This document shows positions 27,381-35,390 of a stretch of DNA of 64,000 nt, piece by piece. Made by a program: the position numbers and the translations under genes. Source of the DNA: Tenacibaculum sp. 1_MG-2023 (lineage in GTDB: Bacteria > Bacteroidota > Bacteroidia > Flavobacteriales > Flavobacteriaceae). The stretch is from NCBI RefSeq assembly GCF_030547425.1, contig NZ_JAUORH010000002.1, positions 1-64,000 on the forward strand, given 5' to 3'. Each line of letters begins with the position of its first letter. The first letter of the stretch is position 1. The notes below the pieces were generated by a model. That model saw only the letters and a program-made list of their open reading frames with translations. It made no database searches and had not been told where the DNA came from.

Positions 27381-27743
27381 ATGAAAAAACACAGCATATT
27401 AATTACTTTTTTACTTATTATTTCTGGTAGCATTCTTAATGTTAAAGCCCAAGGTAAACACACTGAAAATAAAGACATTATTTCCTTAATAGAAAAAAAA
27501 CGAGCTTATAATAAGCAAAATGGAAGTGGGTATAGAATCCAATTATACAACGGATTAGAAAGACGCGCAAGAATCTTACGTAATAGATTTCGAATTGAAT
27601 ATCCTGATGTTTACACAAAGTTAACCTACAAAGCTCCTGAATGGAAAATACAAGTAGGAAATTATAAGACACGCTTGCATGCCGATAGAGCCCTGAATGA
27701 GATTCGTGAAAAGTTTTCTGGTGCCATTGTAGTACCTATGTAA
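27381..27743 (+). CDS. SPOR-domain protein
   Basis: This 120-aa exported protein has a signal peptide (ILITFLLIISGSILNVKAQG) and a SPOR-type domain from about residue 50 to the end (YRIQLYNGLERRARILRNRF ... PEWKIQVGNYKTRLHADRALNEI). SPOR domains bind denuded glycan strands of peptidoglycan, so an envelope or division-site role is likely. It is monocistronic, with its own promoter box and a terminator, and converges with the purF-type gene. Confidence 0.82.
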   Translation: MKKHSILITFLLIISGSILNVKAQGKHTENKDIISLIEKKRAYNKQNGSGYRIQLYNGLERRARILRNRFRIEYPDVYTKLTYKAPEWKIQVGNYKTRLHADRALNEIREKFSGAIVVPM

Positions 27744-27765
27744 TTAAACATAATTTTTACAACAT

Positions 27766-27801
27766 AAAAAAGAGTAATCGAACAAACGATTACTCTTTTT
27801 T
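27766..27801. terminator. Bidirectional intrinsic terminator
   Basis: aaaaagagtaatcg and cgattactcttttt form a stem with A and T tracts on both sides, between two convergent genes. Confidence 0.9.
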
Positions 27802-27821
27802 ATTTACTGGCTAATTAATTA

Positions 27822-29720
27822 TTAATAAGCTCTTTTATCACTTCCTTCGTAAAAGTTTATGAATGCTTGATTCACCACTCTGTGACCTCCATCTGTAGGA
27901 TAATCTCCTGTAAAATACCAATCTCCTAAATTATCTGGACATGCTTTATGCAAACCACTTACTGGTTGGAAAATCACTTCTACTTCAGCTTTAATTTCGG
28001 CTGTTTTTAGCATCTGAGCAATCTTTGCTGAAACTTGTTCATCTGTAAAAGGTGCATAAATTTCTTTTACATAGTTTACAACATCTTTGTCTTCGCTATT
28101 TTCTTGCTTTTTACATTTTTGATACACTTCATCAATAATATGATATTGATCTGTCTCTTTCAATAATTCTAAAGCTGCTTTAAACGCTATAAAGTCGTTT
28201 ATCTTAGCCATATCAATACCATAACAATCTGGATAGCGTATTTGAGGTGCCGAAGAAACCACTACTATTTTCTTAGGGTTTAATCGGTCTAAAATCTTAA
28301 TAATACTTTTCTTTAAGGTAGTACCTCTTACAATACTATCATCAATAATAACCAAATTATCTGTTGGCTTTACCACCCCGTAAGTAACATCGTAAACATG
28401 CGCTACTAAATCGTCACGACTACTATCATCAGTAATAAACGTACGTAACTTAGCATCTTTTATAGCTATTTTTTCGAAACGTGGTCTTTTTGAAAGAATT
28501 TCAATAACTCTTTCTTTTGAAAGCTTTCCTTCACCTGCTAAAATCGCATCTGTCTTTTGTTGATTTAACACATCTTCAGCAGCTTCCATCATTCCAAAAA
28601 ATGATGTTTCCGCAGTATTAGGTATGTAAGAAAACACAGAATTTTCTATATCACTATCAATAGATTTTAAAACTTCAGGAAAAACATACTTTCCTAAATT
28701 TTTACGCTCCTCATAAATTGATGCATCGCTTCCTCTCGAAAAATAAATACGTTCAAAAGAACATGCTTTTTTAGGCTTCTCTTTTAAAACAGGAGCCATT
28801 GTTGTTTGACCATTTTTCTTAATAATCAACGCATGACCTCTATCTATTTCCTTAATTGTATCAATCGGAACATTAAATACTGTTTGAATTACAGGACGTT
28901 CCGAAGCCACCACCACTACTTCTTCATCTTCGTAAAAAAATGCTGGACGAATCGCCGAAGGATCTCGTAACACAAACGCATCACCATGACCCAATAATCC
29001 TGCCATCGCATAACCACCGTCCCAGTTTTTAGCAGATCGCTGTAAAATACGTTGAATATCTAAATGTTCTTCAATAAAAGGAGATGCATCTTTTTTACTA
29101 AAACCAGCATCTTTTGCTTTTAAGTATAAATCTGACACTTCAGATTCTAAAAAATGACCTATTTTTTCCATCACAGTTACCGTATCAGTAAACTCTTTTG
29201 GGTGTTGTCCTAAATCAATTAAATCATTTAATAATTGTTTAGAATTTGTCATATTAAAATTCCCTGCAACAATTAAACTTTGATGTTTCCAGTTGCTTTG
29301 ACGTAAAAAAGGGTGAACACTCTCTATAGAGTTTTTACCGAATGTACCATAACGAACATGCCCTAAAAACAGGTTTCCTATATAAGGTACGTTTTCTTCT
29401 TGCCATTTTACATCATCAACCTTATCTGGGTTCTCTTCAAAAACTCCATTGATTCTATGGTTGATTTTTCCGAAAATATCTTGTATTGGTTGTGATTGGT
29501 TGGAACGTATTCTACTTATGTATCTTGTTCCAGGCTCTACATTAAATTTTATACTTGCTAATCCAGCACCATCTTGTCCTCTATTGTGCTGTTTCTCCAT
29601 TAACAGGTACATTTTATTTACACCATAAAACGCGGTACCATATTTATCTTTATAGTACTGTAATGGTTTCTTTAAGCGAACCATTGCAATTCCGCATTCG
29701 TGTTTAATAGCGTCACTCAT
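27822..29720 (-). CDS. PurF-type amidophosphoribosyltransferase
   Basis: This 632-aa protein has an N-terminal glutamine amidotransferase domain whose nucleophile is Cys9 (HECGIAM), after a short propeptide-like stretch, and conserved NRGQDGAGLAS and FLGHVRYGT. The C-terminal phosphoribosyltransferase domain has the PRPP loop LVIIDDSIVRGTTLKKSI. The first step of purine synthesis (PRPP to phosphoribosylamine) is the expected reaction. It is about 125 residues longer than E. coli PurF, with insertions around residues 85-110 and a C-terminal extension. This long form is frequent in Bacteroidota, which may also encode a shorter PurF, so I leave the symbol open. Confidence 0.82.
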   Translation of the reverse strand: MSDAIKHECGIAMVRLKKPLQYYKDKYGTAFYGVNKMYLLMEKQHNRGQDGAGLASIKFNVEPGTRYISRIRSNQSQPIQDIFGKINHRINGVFEENPDKVDDVKWQEENVPYIGNLFLGHVRYGTFGKNSIESVHPFLRQSNWKHQSLIVAGNFNMTNSKQLLNDLIDLGQHPKEFTDTVTVMEKIGHFLESEVSDLYLKAKDAGFSKKDASPFIEEHLDIQRILQRSAKNWDGGYAMAGLLGHGDAFVLRDPSAIRPAFFYEDEEVVVVASERPVIQTVFNVPIDTIKEIDRGHALIIKKNGQTTMAPVLKEKPKKACSFERIYFSRGSDASIYEERKNLGKYVFPEVLKSIDSDIENSVFSYIPNTAETSFFGMMEAAEDVLNQQKTDAILAGEGKLSKERVIEILSKRPRFEKIAIKDAKLRTFITDDSSRDDLVAHVYDVTYGVVKPTDNLVIIDDSIVRGTTLKKSIIKILDRLNPKKIVVVSSAPQIRYPDCYGIDMAKINDFIAFKAALELLKETDQYHIIDEVYQKCKKQENSEDKDVVNYVKEIYAPFTDEQVSAKIAQMLKTAEIKAEVEVIFQPVSGLHKACPDNLGDWYFTGDYPTDGGHRVVNQAFINFYEGSDKRAY

Positions 29721-29764
29721 TTAATTTCAAGTATTTAGTTGTGTTGTAGTTTTTGTGTGTTGTA

Positions 29765-29794
29765 TAAAAAAATCCGCAGCAAAAAGCGCGGATT
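29765..29794 (-). terminator. Intrinsic terminator after the PfkB kinase gene
   Basis: On the minus strand aaatccgc pairs with gcggattt around a loop containing gctttttgct, and then seven T residues follow. It separates the kinase transcript from the downstream purF-type gene. Confidence 0.8.
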
Positions 29795-29800
29795 TGTATT

Positions 29801-30727
29801 TTATGATAGTGCTATATCAAATTGTGTTAATTCTTTAAAAGCTTGTAAACGTGCTTGTACTTCTTCGCTCGTTAGTTCTTCCATTCGTTGTGTTCCGAAT
29901 TTCTCAACACAGAACGATGCTAAGTTGGATCCGTAGATAATTGCACTCTTCATGTTTTCAAATGAAATATCTTCTGTTTTAGCCAAATACCCACAGAAAC
30001 CTCCTGCAAAAGTATCTCCTGCCCCTGTTGGGTCAAACACCTCTGCTAATGGTAACGCTGGTGCAAAGAACATGTTCCCTTCATTAAATAATAAAGCTCC
30101 GTGTTCTCCTTTTTTAATCACTACATATTTCGGTCCCATCTCATGAATCTTCTTAGCAGCATTTACTAATGAATATTCTCCACTTAACTGACGTGCTTCT
30201 TCATCATTAATCGTAATAACATCTACACGCTTTAGCACTTCGTGTAAATCGTTTAATGCTATATCCATCCAAAAGTTCATAGTATCTAACACTACTAACT
30301 TAGGTCTTTCATTCATTTGATCTAATACCGATGCTTGTGTTAATGGATGCAAATTACCTAACATTACAATAGATGCATCTTTAAATGCTTCTGGAACTAC
30401 TGGTTGAAAATGCTCTAATACATTTAATTCAGTTACTAAAGTATCACGAGAGTTCATATCGTTATGATATTTTCCACTCCAAAAGAATGTCTTTCCTTCT
30501 TTTACGATTTCAACTCCTTCAGTGTTAATTCCTTTTTCGTTCATCATATCTAAGTATGATTCTGGAAAATCTCCTCCGACTACAGAAACCACTCCTGTTT
30601 GCACTCCAAATTGTGAAGCTGCTAATCCAACAAACGTTCCTGACCCTCCTAAGATTTTATCAGTTTTTCCAAATGGTGTTTCTATAGCATCAAATGCTAC
30701 AGTTCCTACTGCTAATAATTTACTCAT
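29801..30727 (-). CDS. PfkB-family sugar/nucleoside kinase
   Basis: This 308-aa cytoplasmic kinase of the ribokinase fold has an N-terminal GGSGTFVGLAASQFG (the substrate GG motif) and a C-terminal DPTGAGDTFAGGFCGYLA with the catalytic Asp and anion hole. Substrate cannot be read from sequence; ribose, adenosine and fructose-type kinases share these motifs. Its position just upstream of a PurF-type gene hints at nucleoside or ribose metabolism, but a terminator lies between them. Confidence 0.85.
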   Translation of the reverse strand: MSKLLAVGTVAFDAIETPFGKTDKILGGSGTFVGLAASQFGVQTGVVSVVGGDFPESYLDMMNEKGINTEGVEIVKEGKTFFWSGKYHNDMNSRDTLVTELNVLEHFQPVVPEAFKDASIVMLGNLHPLTQASVLDQMNERPKLVVLDTMNFWMDIALNDLHEVLKRVDVITINDEEARQLSGEYSLVNAAKKIHEMGPKYVVIKKGEHGALLFNEGNMFFAPALPLAEVFDPTGAGDTFAGGFCGYLAKTEDISFENMKSAIIYGSNLASFCVEKFGTQRMEELTSEEVQARLQAFKELTQFDIALS

Positions 30728-30861
30728 AACTCTACTTAATATTCCTTTACCTAAGGAAATGTATTTGTTTCATTAAGTCCTCTGTAAATCCCTAAGACTT
30801 AAAAATTTACTAATTCTACTCATTAAGGCTTAAACTCTCATGTCAACTGCCTTTTTTATCG

Positions 30862-30869
30862 TAATTTTG
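30862..30869 (+). promoter_or_regulatory. Minus-7 promoter box for the sufE run
   Basis: TAATTTTG matches TAnnTTTG and lies 51 bp upstream of the sufE start. No strong minus-33 is seen. Confidence 0.5.
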
Positions 30870-30920
30870 CGTCTTTAATTAAAAACGGTCTTTTTGACTC
30901 TGCAAAAATAGTTTTAAAAA

Positions 30921-31346
30921 ATGACTATCAAAGAAATACAAGAAGAAATTATTGACGAGTTTTCAATGTTTGAAGACTGGATGGAGCGTTATGAGTACAT
31001 TATTGAGCTAGGTAAATCGCTGCCATTAATAGATGAAACTTACAAATTAGATGAAAACCTGATTAAAGGTTGTCAATCGAAAGTATGGTTACATTCTGAA
31101 TTAAAAGGTGACATCATTGGGTTTACTGCCGACAGTGATGCTATATTAACCAAAGGAATTGTGGCGTTATTATTGAGGGTTTTTTCTGACCAAACACCTA
31201 AAGCAATTTTAGAAGCCGATACTAACTTTATTGATGAGATTGGTTTAAAAGAACACTTAAGCCCTACTCGTGCTAACGGATTAGTGTCTATGGTAAAGCA
31301 AATAAAAATGTATGCGATTGCGCAACAAAGTAAGTTAGCAAATTAA
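30921..31346 (+). CDS. sufE: SufE-like sulfur acceptor
   Basis: This 141-aa cytoplasmic protein accepts persulfide sulfur from the cysteine desulfurase SufS. The acceptor Cys lies in GCQSKVWL at about residues 50-57, and the family pattern (FEDWMERYEYIIELGKSLP at the N-terminus, GIVALLLRVFSDQTP in the middle) is complete. It opens a plus-strand series with a SufT-like gene and three Bacteroidota families. The sufBCDS genes are not within the window. Confidence 0.93.
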   Translation: MTIKEIQEEIIDEFSMFEDWMERYEYIIELGKSLPLIDETYKLDENLIKGCQSKVWLHSELKGDIIGFTADSDAILTKGIVALLLRVFSDQTPKAILEADTNFIDEIGLKEHLSPTRANGLVSMVKQIKMYAIAQQSKLAN

Positions 31347-31359
31347 AGAAGCAAGAATT

Positions 31360-31680
31360 ATGACTGAAGATAAATTAGAAGAATTAGGAGATAAAATCGT
31401 TCGTGTGTTAAAAACAATTTTCGACCCTGAAATACCTGTTGACATATATGAACTTGGATTAATTTATGATGTTTTTATATCAGAAGAGAATGATGCCAAA
31501 ATATTAATGACATTAACTTCTCCAAATTGTCCTGTTGCTGAAACATTACCTGTTGAAGTAGAAGAAAAAGTAAAAACCTTAAAAGAAATTAACAATTGTG
31601 AGGTTGAAATTACTTTTGATCCTACTTGGACACAAGACATGATGAGCGAAGAAGCAAAATTAGAGTTAGGGATGCTGTAG
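31360..31680 (+). CDS. MIP18/DUF59-family Fe-S assembly factor (SufT-like)
   Basis: This 106-aa protein matches the DUF59/MIP18 family: IFDPEIPVDIYELGLIYDV, followed by ILMTLTSPNCPVAETLP with the conserved Cys, then VEITFDPTWTQDMMSEEAKLELGML. Members act in maturation of iron-sulfur proteins. It lies 13 bp downstream of sufE, which supports that role. Confidence 0.9.
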   Translation: MTEDKLEELGDKIVRVLKTIFDPEIPVDIYELGLIYDVFISEENDAKILMTLTSPNCPVAETLPVEVEEKVKTLKEINNCEVEITFDPTWTQDMMSEEAKLELGML

Positions 31681-31740
31681 AACTCTTAGTAAAACTACAA
31701 AAACATAAAACGCACAACTTTAAATCTTTTCAACAAAAAC

Positions 31741-32253
31741 ATGGCAGACGAAATTATAAATAGAGTTGCAAATAGTAAGCTTACAACGGTAGATCTTGAG
31801 GATTTTTACCCTGAAGGTAGGCGTATAGTGTTTGACATTAAGGATTGGTTATTTGAAGAATTGATTCTTCGTGAAAAGGACTTTAGAGAGTCTGTAAAAA
31901 ATCACGATTGGTCTCAATATCAAAACAGTTATGTTTCTTTAACATGTTCTACTGATGCTATTATTCCTTCTTGGGCTTACCTTTTATTAACCTCTGAGCT
32001 TATCCCCTTCGCCAAAAAGGTTGTTGTCGGTGATTTAACAGTCTTAGAAACTGTAATTTTTCAAGAGGTAATTCAACAGTTAGACACTTCTGAATATAAA
32101 AACAAGCCTGTAATTATTAAAGGGTGTGCAAATAAACCTATACCACCTTCTGCATACACTCTTTTGATTGAAAAAATTAAACCCGTAGCTAAAACCATCA
32201 TGTTTGGCGAAGCTTGTTCAACTGTACCACTTTACAAGAGAAAAAATAATTAG
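31741..32253 (+). CDS. DUF2480 family protein
   Basis: This 170-aa soluble protein contains FYPEGRRIVFDIKDWLFEELILREKDFR, YVSLTCSTDAIIPSWAYLLL and IIKGCANKPIPPSAYTLL. It is a Bacteroidota family of unknown role that regularly accompanies suf genes. Cys residues at CST, GCAN and ACST are candidates for metal or cluster contact (inference). It lies 60 bp after the SufT-like gene, in the same direction. Confidence 0.82.
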   Translation: MADEIINRVANSKLTTVDLEDFYPEGRRIVFDIKDWLFEELILREKDFRESVKNHDWSQYQNSYVSLTCSTDAIIPSWAYLLLTSELIPFAKKVVVGDLTVLETVIFQEVIQQLDTSEYKNKPVIIKGCANKPIPPSAYTLLIEKIKPVAKTIMFGEACSTVPLYKRKNN

Positions 32254-32282
32254 TCTTATAGGATTCCTCAACTTAATTACAA

Positions 32283-33233
32283 ATGAAAAAACTGTTCTTA
32301 ATCTTGTTTTCTTGTTTCTGTTTTTCTGTAGTTTCTCAAGAAACTAAAAAAGATAGTGTCTCTTCTGCTGGTTTAGAAAACTCACCTTTAGATACTAGTT
32401 TTGCTTTCTACATATTTAACAAAAGAGTATTTGCAGAACCTTTAGTAAAAAAAAACCCACCTAAAAAATGGACTGTTACTGGAAAATATACTTTTCTTTT
32501 CAATCAGTCATCTTTTTCTAATTGGGCAGCAGGTGGAAATAATACTGTTGCCGGAAATATGACACTTGGTTATGATTTCAACTATAAGAGAAAAAAATGG
32601 AACTGGGATAATAAAATTATTTCCGCTTATGGGTTGAGTTATATAGATGGTCAAGGAGTAAGAAAAACAGAAGATCAGTTTGAATACAACTCCTTATTAG
32701 GGTTGAAAACTTCAAAATTGTGGTTTTTATCTTTTTTTAGTAACTTTAAAACACAGTACACCAAAGGTTATGATTATAAACAAGAACCTAAAATAGCTGT
32801 TTCGGATTTCTTTTCTCCTGCATATTGGAGCTTCGGGCCTGGTATGTTGTGGAAACGAAATGATGACGCTAGAATAAACATAGCTCCAGCAACTGCTCGT
32901 TATACTTTTGTTTCTGATCAATTTTCTGGAAAATATGGTGTGGATGAAGGTAAGAATACTAACTTTAGTTTAGGTTTTAACCTTTCTGCTTACTTTAAGA
33001 GTGAAATAATGGAAGATGTGACCATGGAAAGTATAGTAGCTATATATTCAGATTATTTAAACAAACCTCAAAATATTGATATTGATTATCAGTTAAACAT
33101 CATTGTTAAAATTAATAAAAACCTATCTACAAATCTCAGCTTGCACACCATTATTGACGATGATGCTTCAAGTAGAGTTCAATTTAAAGAGGTTTTTGGT
33201 CTTGGTTTGAATTATATTTTTCATAAAACGTGA
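32283..33233 (+). CDS. DUF3078 family outer-membrane-like protein
   Basis: This 316-aa exported protein has a signal peptide (FLILFSCFCFSVVSQ) and alternating beta strands rich in aromatic residues, with FLFNQSSFSNWAAGGNNTVAG, FNYKRKKWNWDNKI and SPAYWSFGPGMLWK. The pattern suggests a beta barrel (inference), and the C-terminus ends LGLNYIFHKT. It is a paralogue of the next gene. It is probably the fourth member of the sufE transcript. The biological role of the family is not known to me. Confidence 0.8.
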   Translation: MKKLFLILFSCFCFSVVSQETKKDSVSSAGLENSPLDTSFAFYIFNKRVFAEPLVKKNPPKKWTVTGKYTFLFNQSSFSNWAAGGNNTVAGNMTLGYDFNYKRKKWNWDNKIISAYGLSYIDGQGVRKTEDQFEYNSLLGLKTSKLWFLSFFSNFKTQYTKGYDYKQEPKIAVSDFFSPAYWSFGPGMLWKRNDDARINIAPATARYTFVSDQFSGKYGVDEGKNTNFSLGFNLSAYFKSEIMEDVTMESIVAIYSDYLNKPQNIDIDYQLNIIVKINKNLSTNLSLHTIIDDDASSRVQFKEVFGLGLNYIFHKT

Positions 33234-33313
33234 CTTTTGTCATAACAACATTGTCTAAATTTTGAGTTAAGCGTACTTTTACGCCCTCAAAAAATTAATT
33301 TAAAACTATTAAA

Positions 33314-34153
33314 ATGAAAAAATTATTAGCTATTGCTGTTTTGTTTGGAACATTAACAGCTAACGCTCAAGAAGAGAAAAAAGAAGAGCCTAAAGAAGGA
33401 TGGAAAAAAAGTGGTAATATCTCTTTTCTATTCAATCAATCCGCTTTCAATAATTGGTTAGCTGGGGGTACGAACAATATTTCTGGTACTCTTGGCTTAA
33501 ACTATGATTTTAACTACACAAAAGGTGATTGGACATGGGACAATAAATTGATTGCTTCTTACGGTGTAACAAAATTAAAAGGGGAATCTTTACAAAAGAC
33601 AGATGACCGTTTAGAATTAAACTCATTAGCAGGAAAAAAAGCGGGTGGATACTGGTATTACTCTGCTTTTTTTAACTTTAAGACTCAGATGTCCTCTACC
33701 TATGTTTCTGGCGAGCAAACATCTCATTTCTTTTCTCCTGCCTACTTCCAATTTGGACCAGGTATGTTATGGAAAAAGCATGATAATTTAAAAGTAAACA
33801 TTGCTCCTGCAACTTCTAAATTAATTTATGTACATAAACATTTAACCGATTTTGGACCTGCTTTTGGAGTAGAGCAAAATGAAACCACTCGTTATGAAAT
33901 AGGTGCTGCAGTTAATGCATATTACAAATTAGAAGTAATGAAAAACGTGTCTGTAGAGAACATCTTAAACCTTTACAGTAATTATTTGGAAGACTTTCAA
34001 AACGTTGATATCGATTACACTCTTAACGTAGTAATGAAAGTTAACAAATATTTATCTGCGAACCTTTCAATGCAGACAATTTATGACGACAATGCCTTTA
34101 AAGGGTTCCAAACTAGAGAGGTGTTTGGTTTAGGAGTGAATTACGGTTTCTAA
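33314..34153 (+). CDS. DUF3078 family outer-membrane-like protein, second paralogue
   Basis: This 279-aa protein has a signal peptide (LLAIAVLFGTLTANAQ) and the same strand pattern as its upstream neighbour: FLFNQSAFNNWLAGGTNNISG, SPAYFQFGPGMLWKK, and a terminal aromatic residue in LGVNYGF, as in outer-membrane barrels. A tandem duplication is the simplest explanation. The 80-bp gap contains a TACTTTTA that is one base off the minus-7 box, so it may also have its own promoter. A terminator follows. Confidence 0.8.
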   Translation: MKKLLAIAVLFGTLTANAQEEKKEEPKEGWKKSGNISFLFNQSAFNNWLAGGTNNISGTLGLNYDFNYTKGDWTWDNKLIASYGVTKLKGESLQKTDDRLELNSLAGKKAGGYWYYSAFFNFKTQMSSTYVSGEQTSHFFSPAYFQFGPGMLWKKHDNLKVNIAPATSKLIYVHKHLTDFGPAFGVEQNETTRYEIGAAVNAYYKLEVMKNVSVENILNLYSNYLEDFQNVDIDYTLNVVMKVNKYLSANLSMQTIYDDNAFKGFQTREVFGLGVNYGF

Positions 34154-34172
34154 AAAAACAAAACACAGTAGT

Positions 34173-34204
34173 AAAACCTCAAGAACATGTTCTTGAGGTT
34201 TTCT
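34173..34204 (+). terminator. Intrinsic terminator after the DUF3078 pair
   Basis: aaaacctcaagaaca and tgttcttgaggttttc form a near-perfect palindrome followed by T residues. Confidence 0.88.
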
Positions 34205-34235
34205 TTTTATGTATTTTAGCTTAAAAATTTAACGA

Positions 34236-35309
34236 ATGACATTATTAATTGTTTACGCCACATTATCTATATTTTTCTCTTTTTTATGTTCTATACTAGA
34301 AGCTGTTCTGCTAAGTGTTACCCCAACTTTTGTTAACCTTAAAAAGAAAGAGGAGAAGGCTTACGCAAAAGATCTTGAAACATTAAAAAAAGATGTGGAC
34401 AAGCCTCTTATTGCTATTTTAACTGTAAATACTGTAGCACACACCGTAGGAGCTATTTTAGTTGGTGCCCAAGCGAAGAAAATATTCAGTGATGAAGGAA
34501 ATGGTGTTTTTATTGTTTCTGCTATAATGACAATTTTAATTTTAGTCGCTTCTGAAATTATTCCTAAAACTATTGGTGCTACTTACTGGAAATCTTTAGC
34601 TGGTTTTACAACCAAAGCTTTAAACATACTTATTTTCTTTTGTAAATACACCGGTATTATTTGGTTATTGCAGCTATTTACTAAGATGTTTGGGAAAGGA
34701 GCACATGGTGAAAGTGTTTTAAGTAGAGAAGACTTCTCTGCCATGACCGATATTGCCGAACAAGAAGGTGTTTTTCATGAAAGTGAAGGTAAAGTAATTA
34801 GAAATATGCTAAACTTTAAAGAAGTTCAGGCCAAACACATTATGACACCTCGTACGGTACTTACTACCGCTGATGAAAACCAAAGTATTGAATCTTTTTT
34901 TAATGAAAACAGACCTTTACGTTTCTCCAGAATACCTGTATATGCTGAAAACTCAGACAATATAACTGGTTATGTTTTAAAAGATCAACTATTACTTTCC
35001 TTGGTTGATAACAAAGGAAATGAGCCTTTAAAAACAATTAAGAGAGAAATTATTATAGCAAGTAGAGAATTATCTATTCCTAATCTATTTGAAAAACTAA
35101 TTGAACAGAGAGAACATTTGGCTTTAGTTGTAGATGAATATGGAGCTGTTAGCGGTTTGGTGACTCAAGAAGACGTTATAGAAACTCTTTTAGGCTACGA
35201 AATAATGGATGAGAGTGATAATGTAGCTAACCTACAAAGCTTAGCTAGAAAAAGCTGGGAACAACGTGCTAAACGACTAGGAATTATTAATGATACTGAA
35301 AACGAATAG
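34236..35309 (+). CDS. CNNM-domain (DUF21) membrane protein with CBS pair
   Basis: This 357-aa protein has a DUF21/CNNM membrane domain of about four segments (residues 1-150, with EAVLLSVTPTFVNLKK and ASEIIPKTIGATYW) and then two CBS domains (about 195-320: VQAKHIMTPRTVL ... LVVDEYGAVSGLVTQEDVIETLLG). It lacks the C-terminal CorC/HlyC domain found in longer relatives. The family is associated with Mg2+ or Co2+ export; the 'hemolysin' name used for it is historical. It is bounded by terminators on both sides. Confidence 0.87.
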   Translation: MTLLIVYATLSIFFSFLCSILEAVLLSVTPTFVNLKKKEEKAYAKDLETLKKDVDKPLIAILTVNTVAHTVGAILVGAQAKKIFSDEGNGVFIVSAIMTILILVASEIIPKTIGATYWKSLAGFTTKALNILIFFCKYTGIIWLLQLFTKMFGKGAHGESVLSREDFSAMTDIAEQEGVFHESEGKVIRNMLNFKEVQAKHIMTPRTVLTTADENQSIESFFNENRPLRFSRIPVYAENSDNITGYVLKDQLLLSLVDNKGNEPLKTIKREIIIASRELSIPNLFEKLIEQREHLALVVDEYGAVSGLVTQEDVIETLLGYEIMDESDNVANLQSLARKSWEQRAKRLGIINDTENE

Positions 35310-35333
35310 CAAATTTTAAAAAGTTTGTAAAAC

Positions 35334-35370
35334 AAAAAAGAGGTATGAATAAATTCATACCTCTTTTTTT
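35334..35370. terminator. Bidirectional intrinsic terminator
   Basis: aaaaaagaggtatgaat and attcatacctctttttt form a 15-bp stem with tracts on both sides, between convergent genes. Confidence 0.92.
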
Positions 35371-35390
35371 ATTATATATCTTAACTATCT

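Noticed and set aside
34236..35309. Hemolysin
   Set aside because: The name is inherited for DUF21/CBS proteins; sequence points to a metal-transport-type membrane protein.
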